Both the position numbers and the translations under genes were made by a program. This document shows positions 53,077 through 61,529 of a stretch of 64,000 nucleotides of DNA, piece after piece; position 1 is the stretch's first letter, and each line of letters begins with the position of its first letter. Origin of the DNA: Paenibacillus phytorum (GTDB taxonomy: Bacteria > Bacillota > Bacilli > Paenibacillales > NBRC-103111). Below the pieces are notes generated by a model. The model had not been told where the DNA came from. It was given only the letters and a program-made list of their open reading frames with translations, and ran no database searches. Where the stretch lies: positions 58,296 through 122,295 of the forward strand of contig NZ_WHOA01000164.1 in the NCBI RefSeq assembly GCF_013141715.1. The letters run 5' to 3'.

Positions 53077-56000
53077 TTAATTGGCGACCCAGGTCACATT
53101 CTGGTAATAGGCTCTGCCTCCAAACAGATTAAGACCGAAAATACCACTGCTGAAATGCGAATCGTTGACATCTATTACCGGCATGGAACCGCCGTCAAAG
53201 TAGATTTTGATGTTAGTCCCGCTGGTCACAATTTTCACGTGATAAGTTTTACTGGACTGCAACAGCATTGGCACGCTGCCAATGATTTGCGAGCTGGTAA
53301 AGCTGCCGTTCAGCTTGTAGAGTAAACGCAGTGTTTTCAGACTTGGATCGACATTAAAGTAATAGCCGTTCGAGCCTGTAGCATCACCTCGGAAGATGAT
53401 CGATCCAGCTCCTCCCAACGCATCCAGCTTCATATCGGCTTCATAAGTGAAGTTGTCGCCTGTTACCGTGGTCATATAGTTGCTGTCAAAATCAAAATAA
53501 CCTGCAATCCCGTCAGCCGTCGGAATCCATTGCGCTTGGTTGGTTGAAGTCCATCCTGTCAAATTCGTGCTGAATGCAGGACCAACCTGTATGACGGTTG
53601 TACCTACAATCGAGCCGGACTGTGTCGTTGCTGTAATTACGGCGCGTCCAGGACTGACGCCAGTTACATTGGCACTGCGTGCATCCACAGCTGAAACGGT
53701 GGCAATTGTAGAATTGCTTGTGTTCCAAGTCAAATTCTTGTTCGTTACGGTACGCGGCAATACAGTCGTGTAGAGCTGCTGCGTCGAGCCAACGCCGATC
53801 TCCAGCTTGGGTTTATCCATCACAACTTTTTGCGGAATGGTGCCGCTAATCGGTTCATCGCGCCATGTATTTGCTAGCGGATACACATTCATGGTGACTA
53901 CTGTCACATTGCCGCCTGTCGCATAGAAATTCAAGCCGTCACGGGCCGAATCCGGCAGTATAATGTCGGAGAAGACGACCTTGCCGTCATTGCCGAATAC
54001 CTCTACGGAGGATTGATCGACATAGATGTGCATTTTCACATGATTGCTTACTGGACTCACGACTACATCATTTCGCGAAGCAAAACTGGCTGTGAAATCG
54101 GTACGGCCCGCATTCACGCGGTCCACGAACATTTTGGAAGAAGGCGGCTGATAACCTACAACGGTTTTTTGACTGCCAAGCTCTCTAAGACTAAGCCCGA
54201 ACTCGGAGGCTGCGCCCGATGTAGGAATCAGGAAATCAGCATCGATTTCGTAAGCGTTGCCTGATAAGCCGGACAACAAATTCGTGCTCGTCGGTGTTAT
54301 GGTAACGTTGTTAAATGTAGTGGCTGTGCCGCGAAGATTATTCATCTCAGTAACCGGTTTCTGTGCAAGCCGCACACCCTCCGGATACGTTACCAGTGTA
54401 AGCTCGCGCGGTATCGACAGTTGTCCGCGGAACGGGAACTTTGGCTTACTGAATGGATTATTCCAGTTGCTCATCCAGCCGATTTCAATTCGGCGCGCAT
54501 TCGAAGGAATGTCTGAGAAGGTTATAGCCGCATACATATCTTTGCCATATTCGCTTCTAAGCACGGTGCTTGCCGGATTGTCACTGGTAAAAGTCGACCC
54601 GTCGAAGGAACCCACAAAATATTCAGACGAGGAACCGTTCGTTTGCGTCGCTGGACCTGTACTAATCGAAAGCACCCATTTCTTGTTCGTCGCCTCCCCA
54701 TCTACCCCGAGCTGGAAAAAGTCAGGGCATTCCCAGGTACCTCCATGAAGATAGCCTCCAAAACCAAATGAACTTGTATATGTCCAGGTGAGCAGGTTGG
54801 TGGACGTGTAGAAACGGATATTATCCCCGCCAGATACCACCATCACCCATTCATTGTGATCGCTGTCCCAAACAACCTTAGGGTCACGGAAGTCCCATCC
54901 GCCGTTCACGCCGCCGGGATTCTGTACAATCGGATTTCCTGAATACTGCTGCCAGGTTCTCCCTTTGTCAGTGCTATACGCAATACTGATTTTCTGGTTG
55001 CCTCCGACTTTATCGGGGTCATAATTCGTATAGAAAGCAACGAGACCAGAGCCGCCGTCAAACAATCCTGTCACATTGTTCGTATCCACGACCGCTGAAC
55101 CTGACCAGGCATTGCCCAAATCATTAAAGGGAAGCGCGATAGGAAGACGTTTCCAATGTGTAAGATCGGTGCTTACCGCATGCGCCCACCGACCTTCATC
55201 CTGATGAAACAGATGATATTCACCTGCATAATAGACGAGTCCATTGGGATCGCTCGCCTTGCTTGCTTCCTGCGTATAGTGATACCCAGGACGGTACATT
55301 TCATTCGAATATGCGCTTAAATCGGTTACAAGCACATTCTGAAAATAGGCTGTTCCGTTGTACGCATTCAGTCCAATTTTACCTGTAGAATAGGTGCTGT
55401 CAGTCGCATTAATCGCCAGAGTTGCATAGCCGTCTACATATACTTTGATGGATGATCCGCTTGCGACGATCTCAACATGGTACATCTTTCCTGTATCGAT
55501 CGTACGCGCGGATGTGGCAATCGTCGTTCCGGTACCCGCTTTAAATAAACGGATTTGATCCAGATTTGGATCAATGTTCAGTATATAACCACTGGTAGCG
55601 CTTGCATTCGCACGGAAAAGAAGCCCTGCTGTTGCGAAAGGCGTACCAGCATCCACTTTCAAGTCGCCTTCAAGCACGAAATCGGAAGCGGTGTTCGCTG
55701 CGATTCGGAACGCGTCCGCCGCCTCTGTGCTAACGGCTTTCACACCGTCCAAATGCGGAGTCCAGTTTCCATTGATGGCCGTCCAACCTGCCAAATTCGT
55801 GTTCGCGTCACTGATCAGAATTTTTTGGAATTTGGCGCTGCCGTTGAAGACATTTAGCCCGACAAAGCCTGACGAATAGGCTGAATTCGTAACCGTCAGA
55901 ATCGGATCGTAGCCATCTGCCTGCAAATAATTGGTTTGCAAATAAACCTTGAGCACAGTGCCTTCAGCTTTCACCTTCACATGATAAACTTTGCCGGTAT

Positions 56001-56889
56001 CCAGGGTGTCTGTTTGCGTGCCAAGCGTTACATCGTCGCTGATATTGAACAGACGAAGCCTGTCCAGATTCGGGTCCATCTGCAGGCCGTATCCCTGTGT
56101 TGCACTGGAATTCGTACGAAAAAGCAGCGTGGATACCGCGTAAGTGTCTTCAATAAGCACATCCGCCTCATACGTAAAATTATCCGAGCTCGTAGATGAG
56201 ATTGCATACGCATTTTGCCCGCTGGAAGCCGTCCCTCTCCAGCCTTGTGTCGTAGGCGTCCATGTCCCTGATGTCACATTCCAGCCTGTTACATTCGTCG
56301 TTGTTTCATACTGATAAGCATTCTGGAAATAAGCCGTTCCGTTATACACGTGGTAGCCCAAGTTCCCTGTGGAATACTTCGTATCACTGACGGAAATCGC
56401 CAGCACGCTGCCTAGATATACTTTGATTTGCGGTCCGTCAGTCATTACCTTCAGATGATAAGCAGTACCTGTATGAATCGTTGTTGTGTACAGTGTTCCC
56501 ACATCGGAACCAGTAGCATAGTCGAAAAGCCTTACACGATCGAGATTCGGGTCTATGCTGACCACGTACCCTTTGGTACCATCTTCGCTGGCTCGGAAGA
56601 CAAGGGAACCTACGCCGAATGCAGAGGCGCTGTCTACTGTCACATCGGCTTCGTACACAAAATTAGTCCCGGATGTAGTCGTCGACATGGCAAAAGCATT
56701 CGTATTCGCTGCGCTTACTCCCTTAACTCCGCTGCCTGATTGGATGGACCAGGTTCCGGATATAGGTGTATAGCCCGGCATATTCGAATTGAAGCTTGAA
56801 GCGTAAGCTGTCGTAACTCCTAATGACACCGTACATGCAACGAAAAGAATTAGAAGTGCTTTCAACATCCATTTGATCTCTATTTTCAT
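53077..56889 (-). CDS. secreted multidomain GH32 fructanase (levanase/inulinase)
   Basis: 1270 residues. Signal peptide 1-31 (ends TTAYASS). Three tandem LamG-like ~160-residue modules (each with DP NLDRxRLF and KVYHVKV-like strands) fill ~32-525. The GH32 five-blade propeller follows with nucleophile Asp547 in KASDPNGLVY, transition-state Asp669 in FRDPKVV and acid/base Glu720 in WECPDFF, then the GH32 C-terminal beta-sandwich (~870-1010), a Big_2 domain (KPKLEIGVGSTQQLYTTVLP, ~1020-1110) and a fourth LamG-like module at the C-terminus. It hydrolyses beta-fructans outside the cell. The motif before the nucleophile is S-D-P-N-G, not the usual N-D-P-N-G. Last gene of the operon, with its own cre-bearing upstream region. 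Confidence 0.9.
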   Translation of the reverse strand: MKIEIKWMLKALLILFVACTVSLGVTTAYASSFNSNMPGYTPISGTWSIQSGSGVKGVSAANTNAFAMSTTTSGTNFVYEADVTVDSASAFGVGSLVFRASEDGTKGYVVSIDPNLDRVRLFDYATGSDVGTLYTTTIHTGTAYHLKVMTDGPQIKVYLGSVLAISVSDTKYSTGNLGYHVYNGTAYFQNAYQYETTTNVTGWNVTSGTWTPTTQGWRGTASSGQNAYAISSTSSDNFTYEADVLIEDTYAVSTLLFRTNSSATQGYGLQMDPNLDRLRLFNISDDVTLGTQTDTLDTGKVYHVKVKAEGTVLKVYLQTNYLQADGYDPILTVTNSAYSSGFVGLNVFNGSAKFQKILISDANTNLAGWTAINGNWTPHLDGVKAVSTEAADAFRIAANTASDFVLEGDLKVDAGTPFATAGLLFRANASATSGYILNIDPNLDQIRLFKAGTGTTIATSARTIDTGKMYHVEIVASGSSIKVYVDGYATLAINATDSTYSTGKIGLNAYNGTAYFQNVLVTDLSAYSNEMYRPGYHYTQEASKASDPNGLVYYAGEYHLFHQDEGRWAHAVSTDLTHWKRLPIALPFNDLGNAWSGSAVVDTNNVTGLFDGGSGLVAFYTNYDPDKVGGNQKISIAYSTDKGRTWQQYSGNPIVQNPGGVNGGWDFRDPKVVWDSDHNEWVMVVSGGDNIRFYTSTNLLTWTYTSSFGFGGYLHGGTWECPDFFQLGVDGEATNKKWVLSISTGPATQTNGSSSEYFVGSFDGSTFTSDNPASTVLRSEYGKDMYAAITFSDIPSNARRIEIGWMSNWNNPFSKPKFPFRGQLSIPRELTLVTYPEGVRLAQKPVTEMNNLRGTATTFNNVTITPTSTNLLSGLSGNAYEIDADFLIPTSGAASEFGLSLRELGSQKTVVGYQPPSSKMFVDRVNAGRTDFTASFASRNDVVVSPVSNHVKMHIYVDQSSVEVFGNDGKVVFSDIILPDSARDGLNFYATGGNVTVVTMNVYPLANTWRDEPISGTIPQKVVMDKPKLEIGVGSTQQLYTTVLPRTVTNKNLTWNTSNSTIATVSAVDARSANVTGVSPGRAVITATTQSGSIVGTTVIQVGPAFSTNLTGWTSTNQAQWIPTADGIAGYFDFDSNYMTTVTGDNFTYEADMKLDALGGAGSIIFRGDATGSNGYYFNVDPSLKTLRLLYKLNGSFTSSQIIGSVPMLLQSSKTYHVKIVTSGTNIKIYFDGGSMPVIDVNDSHFSSGIFGLNLFGGRAYYQNVTWVAN

Positions 56890-56925
56890 GCATGCTCATC
56901 TCCTAATTTTCATATTCACAATATA

Positions 56926-56966
56926 TGTAAGCGCTTTTATAATGAGGGGTAAGAAAAGCGCTTTTC
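56926..56966 (-). promoter_or_regulatory. cre-like boxes upstream of the secreted GH32 gene
   Basis: Read on the minus strand, TAAAAGCGCTTACA (56926-56939) fits the cre consensus with one mismatch. GAAAAGCGCTTTTC (56953-56966) is a perfect palindrome with the same AAAGCGCTT core. Both lie 37-77 bases before the start codon, suggesting a separate, glucose-repressed promoter for this gene inside the operon. Confidence 0.6.
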
Positions 56967-56993
56967 GCGCTAATCTTACAATCGATGACCTGT

Positions 56994-58502
56994 TTACCCT
57001 TCCGTTGTTAACTTCCATGCGTCCAAGCTTTCCAGAGATACTTCTCCATTCCTGGCAAACAGCTTGATTCCCAAACAGTCAGGCTTCGGGTAAATGCGGT
57101 TCGTTACGGTTTTCAGCCCGTTATTAGCAAATAGCTCAATAGAAGAGCGATCAATGAATATCTGCAGCTTAATGCGGCCATCCTCCAGTGGGTTCAGATC
57201 CACTTCACATACACCCGCTTCGCCCACACCAGAGTGATTACGATCCACGCTAAGTTTCCGGTCAACAGCCGAAAAGCTCACTTCCGTGTACTCGGAACCA
57301 TCTTCTGAACAGCGAAGCAGCAGACCGAACTCAGCGTCACCGGCTGATTGATTCGTGTTAAAAATGGCTATAAGTTCAAGCGCATCCCCATGAATTTCTG
57401 GCAAAGGTACTTCTGTATCCGCACAGATGGACAGATTGCTGACACGGTGATGAGTCCCGCGCATGGCTCTCAATTCCTCTACAGGCAGTATCCGCAGCGT
57501 TCCGTCGTCATCAGAAAGACTCAGCTCGCGAGGCAGGGTAAAAGCCCCCATCCAGCCATGCTCCTGCTCCGGCATTTGAGCGCCCCAAATGTTCATCCAG
57601 CCAATGAGGATACGTCTTCCCTGTCCGTCCACGAACGTTTGCGGAGCATAGAAATCGAAACCATAGTCTAGCCGCTCTGAGTAACGGTAGTCGAATATTC
57701 CGGTCTCATAGCTAAGCCTGCCGATTAGATACATCGTCTTGGTCGTTCCCATATTCATAGGGGAAATCACCAGCACGTGGTCATCTCCGTTCCCTAGCGG
57801 AAACAAATCTGGGCATTCCCACATATCCCCCATCGTACCATCGCTTTCAGCTGCGACCCCGATATAGCTCCAATCCCGCAGATCAGAAGACTTATACAGC
57901 AGCGCTTTGCCCAAGCCGTCTTTCCCGTATCCAATAACCATGTACCATATTCCATCATGCTGCCAAACCTTCGGATCCCGAAATCCGAAGCCGCCTTCCT
58001 CTGGCGCGTCGGAAATAACCGGGTTATACGCTGCTTTGTTGAAAGTAACCCCATCTGTGCTTGTGGCAATGCACTGAACCTCAGTGGGTGTGCGTCCATC
58101 GACATGCCCCGTGTAGATCAACGTCAGCACACCGTTATTGTCCACAGCGCTGCCCGACCAGCAGCCATAGCCTTCGCTTTCACCCGCATCGTAATTCTCC
58201 GATGGCGCCAACGCTACAGGCAGATGCTCCCAGTTCACCAAGTCTTTACTTTTGGCATGACCCCAGTGCATCGGTCCCCATTTGGACGCGTAAGGATAGT
58301 GCTGATAAAACACATGATATTCATGGTTAAAATAAATCAGGCCATTCGGATCATTCATCCAGCCCGCTGGAGGCATCAAATGATAGTAAAGCCTGTAGTT
58401 CCCCTCTGCCACTGCTGCAGAAGCTTGCTCCAACGCCTTATTTGCTAGATCGACTCGTTCCTTGTGAACCCTGTTTCTTTCCTTGACTACTTGATGACTC
58501 AT
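56994..58502 (-). CDS. sacA: cytosolic GH32 sucrose(-6-phosphate) hydrolase / beta-fructosidase
   Basis: 502 residues, no signal peptide. GH32 triad: Asp51 in GWMNDPNGL, Asp176 in FRDPKVW, Glu229 in WECPDLF; full-length for the SacA/ScrB group. It splits imported sucrose, kestose-type oligomers or sucrose 6-phosphate into fructose and glucose (6-phosphate). The neighbouring importer is an ABC type, so the unphosphorylated substrate is more likely. It lies 29 bp downstream of the fructokinase gene. Confidence 0.9.
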   Translation of the reverse strand: MSHQVVKERNRVHKERVDLANKALEQASAAVAEGNYRLYYHLMPPAGWMNDPNGLIYFNHEYHVFYQHYPYASKWGPMHWGHAKSKDLVNWEHLPVALAPSENYDAGESEGYGCWSGSAVDNNGVLTLIYTGHVDGRTPTEVQCIATSTDGVTFNKAAYNPVISDAPEEGGFGFRDPKVWQHDGIWYMVIGYGKDGLGKALLYKSSDLRDWSYIGVAAESDGTMGDMWECPDLFPLGNGDDHVLVISPMNMGTTKTMYLIGRLSYETGIFDYRYSERLDYGFDFYAPQTFVDGQGRRILIGWMNIWGAQMPEQEHGWMGAFTLPRELSLSDDDGTLRILPVEELRAMRGTHHRVSNLSICADTEVPLPEIHGDALELIAIFNTNQSAGDAEFGLLLRCSEDGSEYTEVSFSAVDRKLSVDRNHSGVGEAGVCEVDLNPLEDGRIKLQIFIDRSSIELFANNGLKTVTNRIYPKPDCLGIKLFARNGEVSLESLDAWKLTTEG

Positions 58503-58531
58503 CCTATCTCACCCTCATTCCTAATCTCTCA

Positions 58532-59500
58532 TTACACATTTCCTGTTCGGATTAACGTATGAATTTCTTCAATTGTACCTAAGGAAGGAATGGCACCTTT
58601 CCGAGTCGTAGCTAAAGCACCCGCTGCATTCGCGAATCTCAAAGCGCCGCACAATTCCTCTTCGCTCCAAGCGTGTAAAGGTTTTTCCAGCTTTAACACT
58701 TCATGTAGAAAAGCTCCAAGAAAGCCATCCCCTGCACCCGTTGTATCAACGGTATGAACAGAATAGCTATCCACCTTCCCCCACCAATCCTTCATTCGAT
58801 AAAATGAGCCTTTGGGTCCCGCTGTTACTAATAGCAGCCCAATGGAATACCGCTCCATCAATAGTTTCGAAGCAAGTTCCATATCCTGCTGTCCTGTCAG
58901 GAAAATGATCTCTTCTTCGGATACTTTCACGAGGTCTGCCAATCTCAAGCCCGCATGAATAGCCTCCCTAGCATGCTGTTCGTCCTCCCACAAAGAAGGA
59001 CGCCAGTTAGGATCATAAGAAATAAGCGCACCTTTCTCCTTGGCTTTCTGCACAGACTTAATCGTAGCCGTGTAGGAGGGTTCCACTGTCATCGAAATCG
59101 ATCCAAAGTGAAAAATCCGCGTTCCCTCCAGCATGGCCAGATTCACCTCATCCTCTCTCAACAGCTGGTCAGCACCTGGCTTTCGTGAGAAATGAAAGGA
59201 TCTCTCGCCTTGCGAATCCAAATGTATGAAGGCCATTGTCGTATGGGCCTCGTCAGATGCGATAAGCCCGCTATCTGACACACCCTGCTGCAGCAAGGCT
59301 TGCCGCAAATACCTACCAAAGGGGTCATTGCCCACCTTCCCAATGAACCCGGTCTTCATGCCGAGCTTAGCCATAGCGGCCATCACGTTCACGGGAGCTC
59401 CTCCCGGATTGCGCTCAAACACAGGCTGTCCGGCGTCTGATAAACCTAGAGGTGTAAAATCAATCAAGTACTCCCCTAGTGCAACTGCATCATAGTTCAT
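58532..59500 (-). CDS. scrK: fructokinase, PfkB family
   Basis: 322 residues. N-terminal ribokinase signature GGAPVNVMAAMAKLG and C-terminal DTTGAGDGFLGAFLHE with the catalytic Asp (DTTGAGD). Phosphorylates free fructose to fructose 6-phosphate with ATP. Located between the ABC permease genes and the cytosolic GH32 gene, it channels fructose released from fructans into glycolysis. Confidence 0.9.
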   Translation of the reverse strand: MNYDAVALGEYLIDFTPLGLSDAGQPVFERNPGGAPVNVMAAMAKLGMKTGFIGKVGNDPFGRYLRQALLQQGVSDSGLIASDEAHTTMAFIHLDSQGERSFHFSRKPGADQLLREDEVNLAMLEGTRIFHFGSISMTVEPSYTATIKSVQKAKEKGALISYDPNWRPSLWEDEQHAREAIHAGLRLADLVKVSEEEIIFLTGQQDMELASKLLMERYSIGLLLVTAGPKGSFYRMKDWWGKVDSYSVHTVDTTGAGDGFLGAFLHEVLKLEKPLHAWSEEELCGALRFANAAGALATTRKGAIPSLGTIEEIHTLIRTGNV

Positions 59501-59539
59501 CTTAAGCTTCCTTTCTCCTCATTATGCAAACTCATTAGA

Positions 59540-60376
59540 TCAACCCTTAATACCTGACATCGTGATCCCCTGAATATAGTAGCGCTGTAAGAATAAGAAC
59601 AGCAGTAGAATGGGCACTGTCGATAACGTGTTCGCCGCTAACACTTTGGACCAATCCGTCCCTTCGTTAGAGGAAAACGTGGAAATACCGACTTGGATCA
59701 TTTGCATCTTCTGATCATTGATGACAATGAGCGGCCATAGATAGGAATCCCAGTTACCAAGGAATGTCATCAGGCCGAGTGTAATTAATGCGGGAACTGC
59801 TGCTGGAAGCACGATGGATACGAAAGTGCGCGGTAAGCTAGCTCCATCAATACGTGCCGCTTCCATCATTTCGTTTGGGACCTCTGCGAAAAATTGCCTC
59901 AGCATAAAGATGCCAAACACGGACAACATCGAAGGTACGATCAGCGCTTTATAAGAATTAAGCCAGCCCAGATCATGCATGAGCAAATAGTTCGGCACGA
60001 GCGTAACTTCACCCGGTATAATCATCGCCGACATAAATAAGGCGAACGCCACTGTTTTAAAGCGAAACTTGAGTTTCGCAAACGCAAATGCAGCCATCGA
60101 ATTAATGATTAGCACAAGCGCGGTTACGATCGAAGCCACGAACAGAGTATTCCAGATATAACGAAGAAACGGATTGCGCGCATTGAAAATAACATTATGA
60201 AAATTACGTCCCGTCCATTCCACTGGGATCAGCAGATGAATATTCAGAGACGTATATTTAAAAAGCTCCTGGTACGGACGAAACGAGCCGGCGACCATCC
60301 ATAGGATCGGAGCGACAGAAATCAGAGCGATCACAATCATGATGATCATTCTTACGATGTTGGTTACCCTCTTCAC
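59540..60376 (-). CDS. ABC sugar transporter permease (MalG type)
   Basis: 278 residues, six helices, EAA loop MEAARIDGASLPRTFVSIVL, and C-terminal ITMSGIKG typical of CUT1 permeases. Companion to the MalF-type permease at 60588. The two genes are unusually separated by 211 bases that hold a structured element. Imports fructo-oligosaccharides, by context. No ATPase gene is linked. Confidence 0.88.
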   Translation of the reverse strand: MKRVTNIVRMIIMIVIALISVAPILWMVAGSFRPYQELFKYTSLNIHLLIPVEWTGRNFHNVIFNARNPFLRYIWNTLFVASIVTALVLIINSMAAFAFAKLKFRFKTVAFALFMSAMIIPGEVTLVPNYLLMHDLGWLNSYKALIVPSMLSVFGIFMLRQFFAEVPNEMMEAARIDGASLPRTFVSIVLPAAVPALITLGLMTFLGNWDSYLWPLIVINDQKMQMIQVGISTFSSNEGTDWSKVLAANTLSTVPILLLFLFLQRYYIQGITMSGIKG

Positions 60377-60407
60377 AGCGATTTCCTCCTAATATTTATT
60401 TAGGGCC

Positions 60408-60546
60408 CCCCGCAAAGTAATGTCTAAACTCTTATCGAAGCAATTCGGGAAGAATGACCGCTTTAAGTGGTGAGTTTAGACGCCGATCGAGTCTTTGACT
60501 CGATGCGGACGGAATATACTTCAGAGCTTAGCTTCACTTTGTGGGG
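60408..60546 (-). ncRNA. structured multi-stem intergenic element, candidate RNA or MITE
   Basis: Closing arms CCCCGCAAAGT (60408-60418) and ACTTTGTGGGG (60536-60546) pair over 11 positions with one G-T. Inside are a perfect 10-bp stem GTCTAAACTC/GAGTTTAGAC (60422-60431 with 60472-60481), a perfect 8-bp hairpin ATCGAGTC-TTT-GACTCGAT (60486-60504), and smaller stems CCGCT/AGTGG and CGAA/TTCG. This gives a cloverleaf-like fold. It lies between two co-directional permease genes, so it is transcribed. Alternatively it is a miniature inverted-repeat element: the outer arms extend as imperfect terminal repeats of ~20 bases. No coding frame is supported. Confidence 0.5.
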
Positions 60547-60552
60547 TATTAC

Positions 60553-60589
60553 AGGGATCTTTGAGCGGAGCTCAAAGTCTCTCCTTTTT
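60553..60589 (-). repeat. intercistronic hairpin, copy 2
   Basis: CTTTGAGC-GGA-GCTCAAAG (60559-60577) in a block nearly identical to 27805-27841. On the minus strand it begins at the stop codon of the MalF-type permease gene. Confidence 0.7.
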
Positions 60590-61505
60590 AATCAGCGTCT
60601 TTGTTAAACAGCTTCATTTGGATAAGTGAAATGGCTAGCACGATCGCAAAGAGCACAAAAGCCGCCGCTGTCGCATACCCCATTCTCATCTGTGTGAAGG
60701 CTTGCTTATAGATATAGAAAACAACGGTTTCAGTCGAGCTGTTCGGCCCTCCATTCGTCAACACGAATACGAGTCCAGAAAGCTTGATCGCATCTATCGT
60801 GGTCATAATGACAACGAAGGCCATGGTCCTATTCAACAGAGGAAGCGTAATCTTGAAAAACTGCTGAATTCTCGATGCGCCATCCACTCTGGCAGCTTCG
60901 TACAGATCAGGGGAAATATTGTTCAGACCTGCCAGGAAGATGATCATGAAAAATCCGGCGCCTTTCCAGATTCCCAGCACAATTATGCCATTCATCGCCG
61001 TGTCTGGATCGGATAGAAAGCTTGTAACCGGCAGGTGCAGAGCCTTGAGAACACTGTTCAAGAGCCCAAACTCTTTGTTGTAAATCAGCTTAAAAACCGT
61101 TGCAGCCACCGCTGTCGAAATAATAACCGGGATAAAATAAAGCGTTCGGAACAGACCTGCCGCCGCTGTTTTCTTCTGGATCAATAACGCTAGCCCCAGA
61201 GCGATGCTTGTTTGAATCGGAATCACGATAATAGCAAAATAAAACGAATGCTTCAGACTATTAAAGAAAGCGCGATCCTTCATTAAATGAACATAATTAT
61301 CCATTCCGACAAATACATCGCCTGCGCCTACTAGCGAGTAGTTTTTAAAGCTGATGATGAAGGCTTGCAGCATTGGGTAGAACACGAAGACAAGTAATAA
61401 GGCTATCGCCGGGAAAATAAACCAGAATGCAGTAGCTTGCTCATGCATTCGGAAGCTTCGAGATTTTATTTTGGTTTCTACCGCTGTTTGTATCGCTGTA
61501 TCCAT
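60588..61505 (-). CDS. ABC sugar transporter permease (MalF type)
   Basis: 305 residues, six helices, EAA loop YEAARVDGASRIQQFFKITL. CUT1 family. It follows the secreted GH32 gene by 24 bp on the minus strand. A sugar-binding lipoprotein gene would normally precede it, but none is present up to the IS element at 63891; it may lie beyond the window or be encoded elsewhere. Confidence 0.88.
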   Translation of the reverse strand: MDTAIQTAVETKIKSRSFRMHEQATAFWFIFPAIALLLVFVFYPMLQAFIISFKNYSLVGAGDVFVGMDNYVHLMKDRAFFNSLKHSFYFAIIVIPIQTSIALGLALLIQKKTAAAGLFRTLYFIPVIISTAVAATVFKLIYNKEFGLLNSVLKALHLPVTSFLSDPDTAMNGIIVLGIWKGAGFFMIIFLAGLNNISPDLYEAARVDGASRIQQFFKITLPLLNRTMAFVVIMTTIDAIKLSGLVFVLTNGGPNSSTETVVFYIYKQAFTQMRMGYATAAAFVLFAIVLAISLIQMKLFNKDAD

Positions 61506-61529
61506 GGTCTATCTCTCCATTCCACTTAT

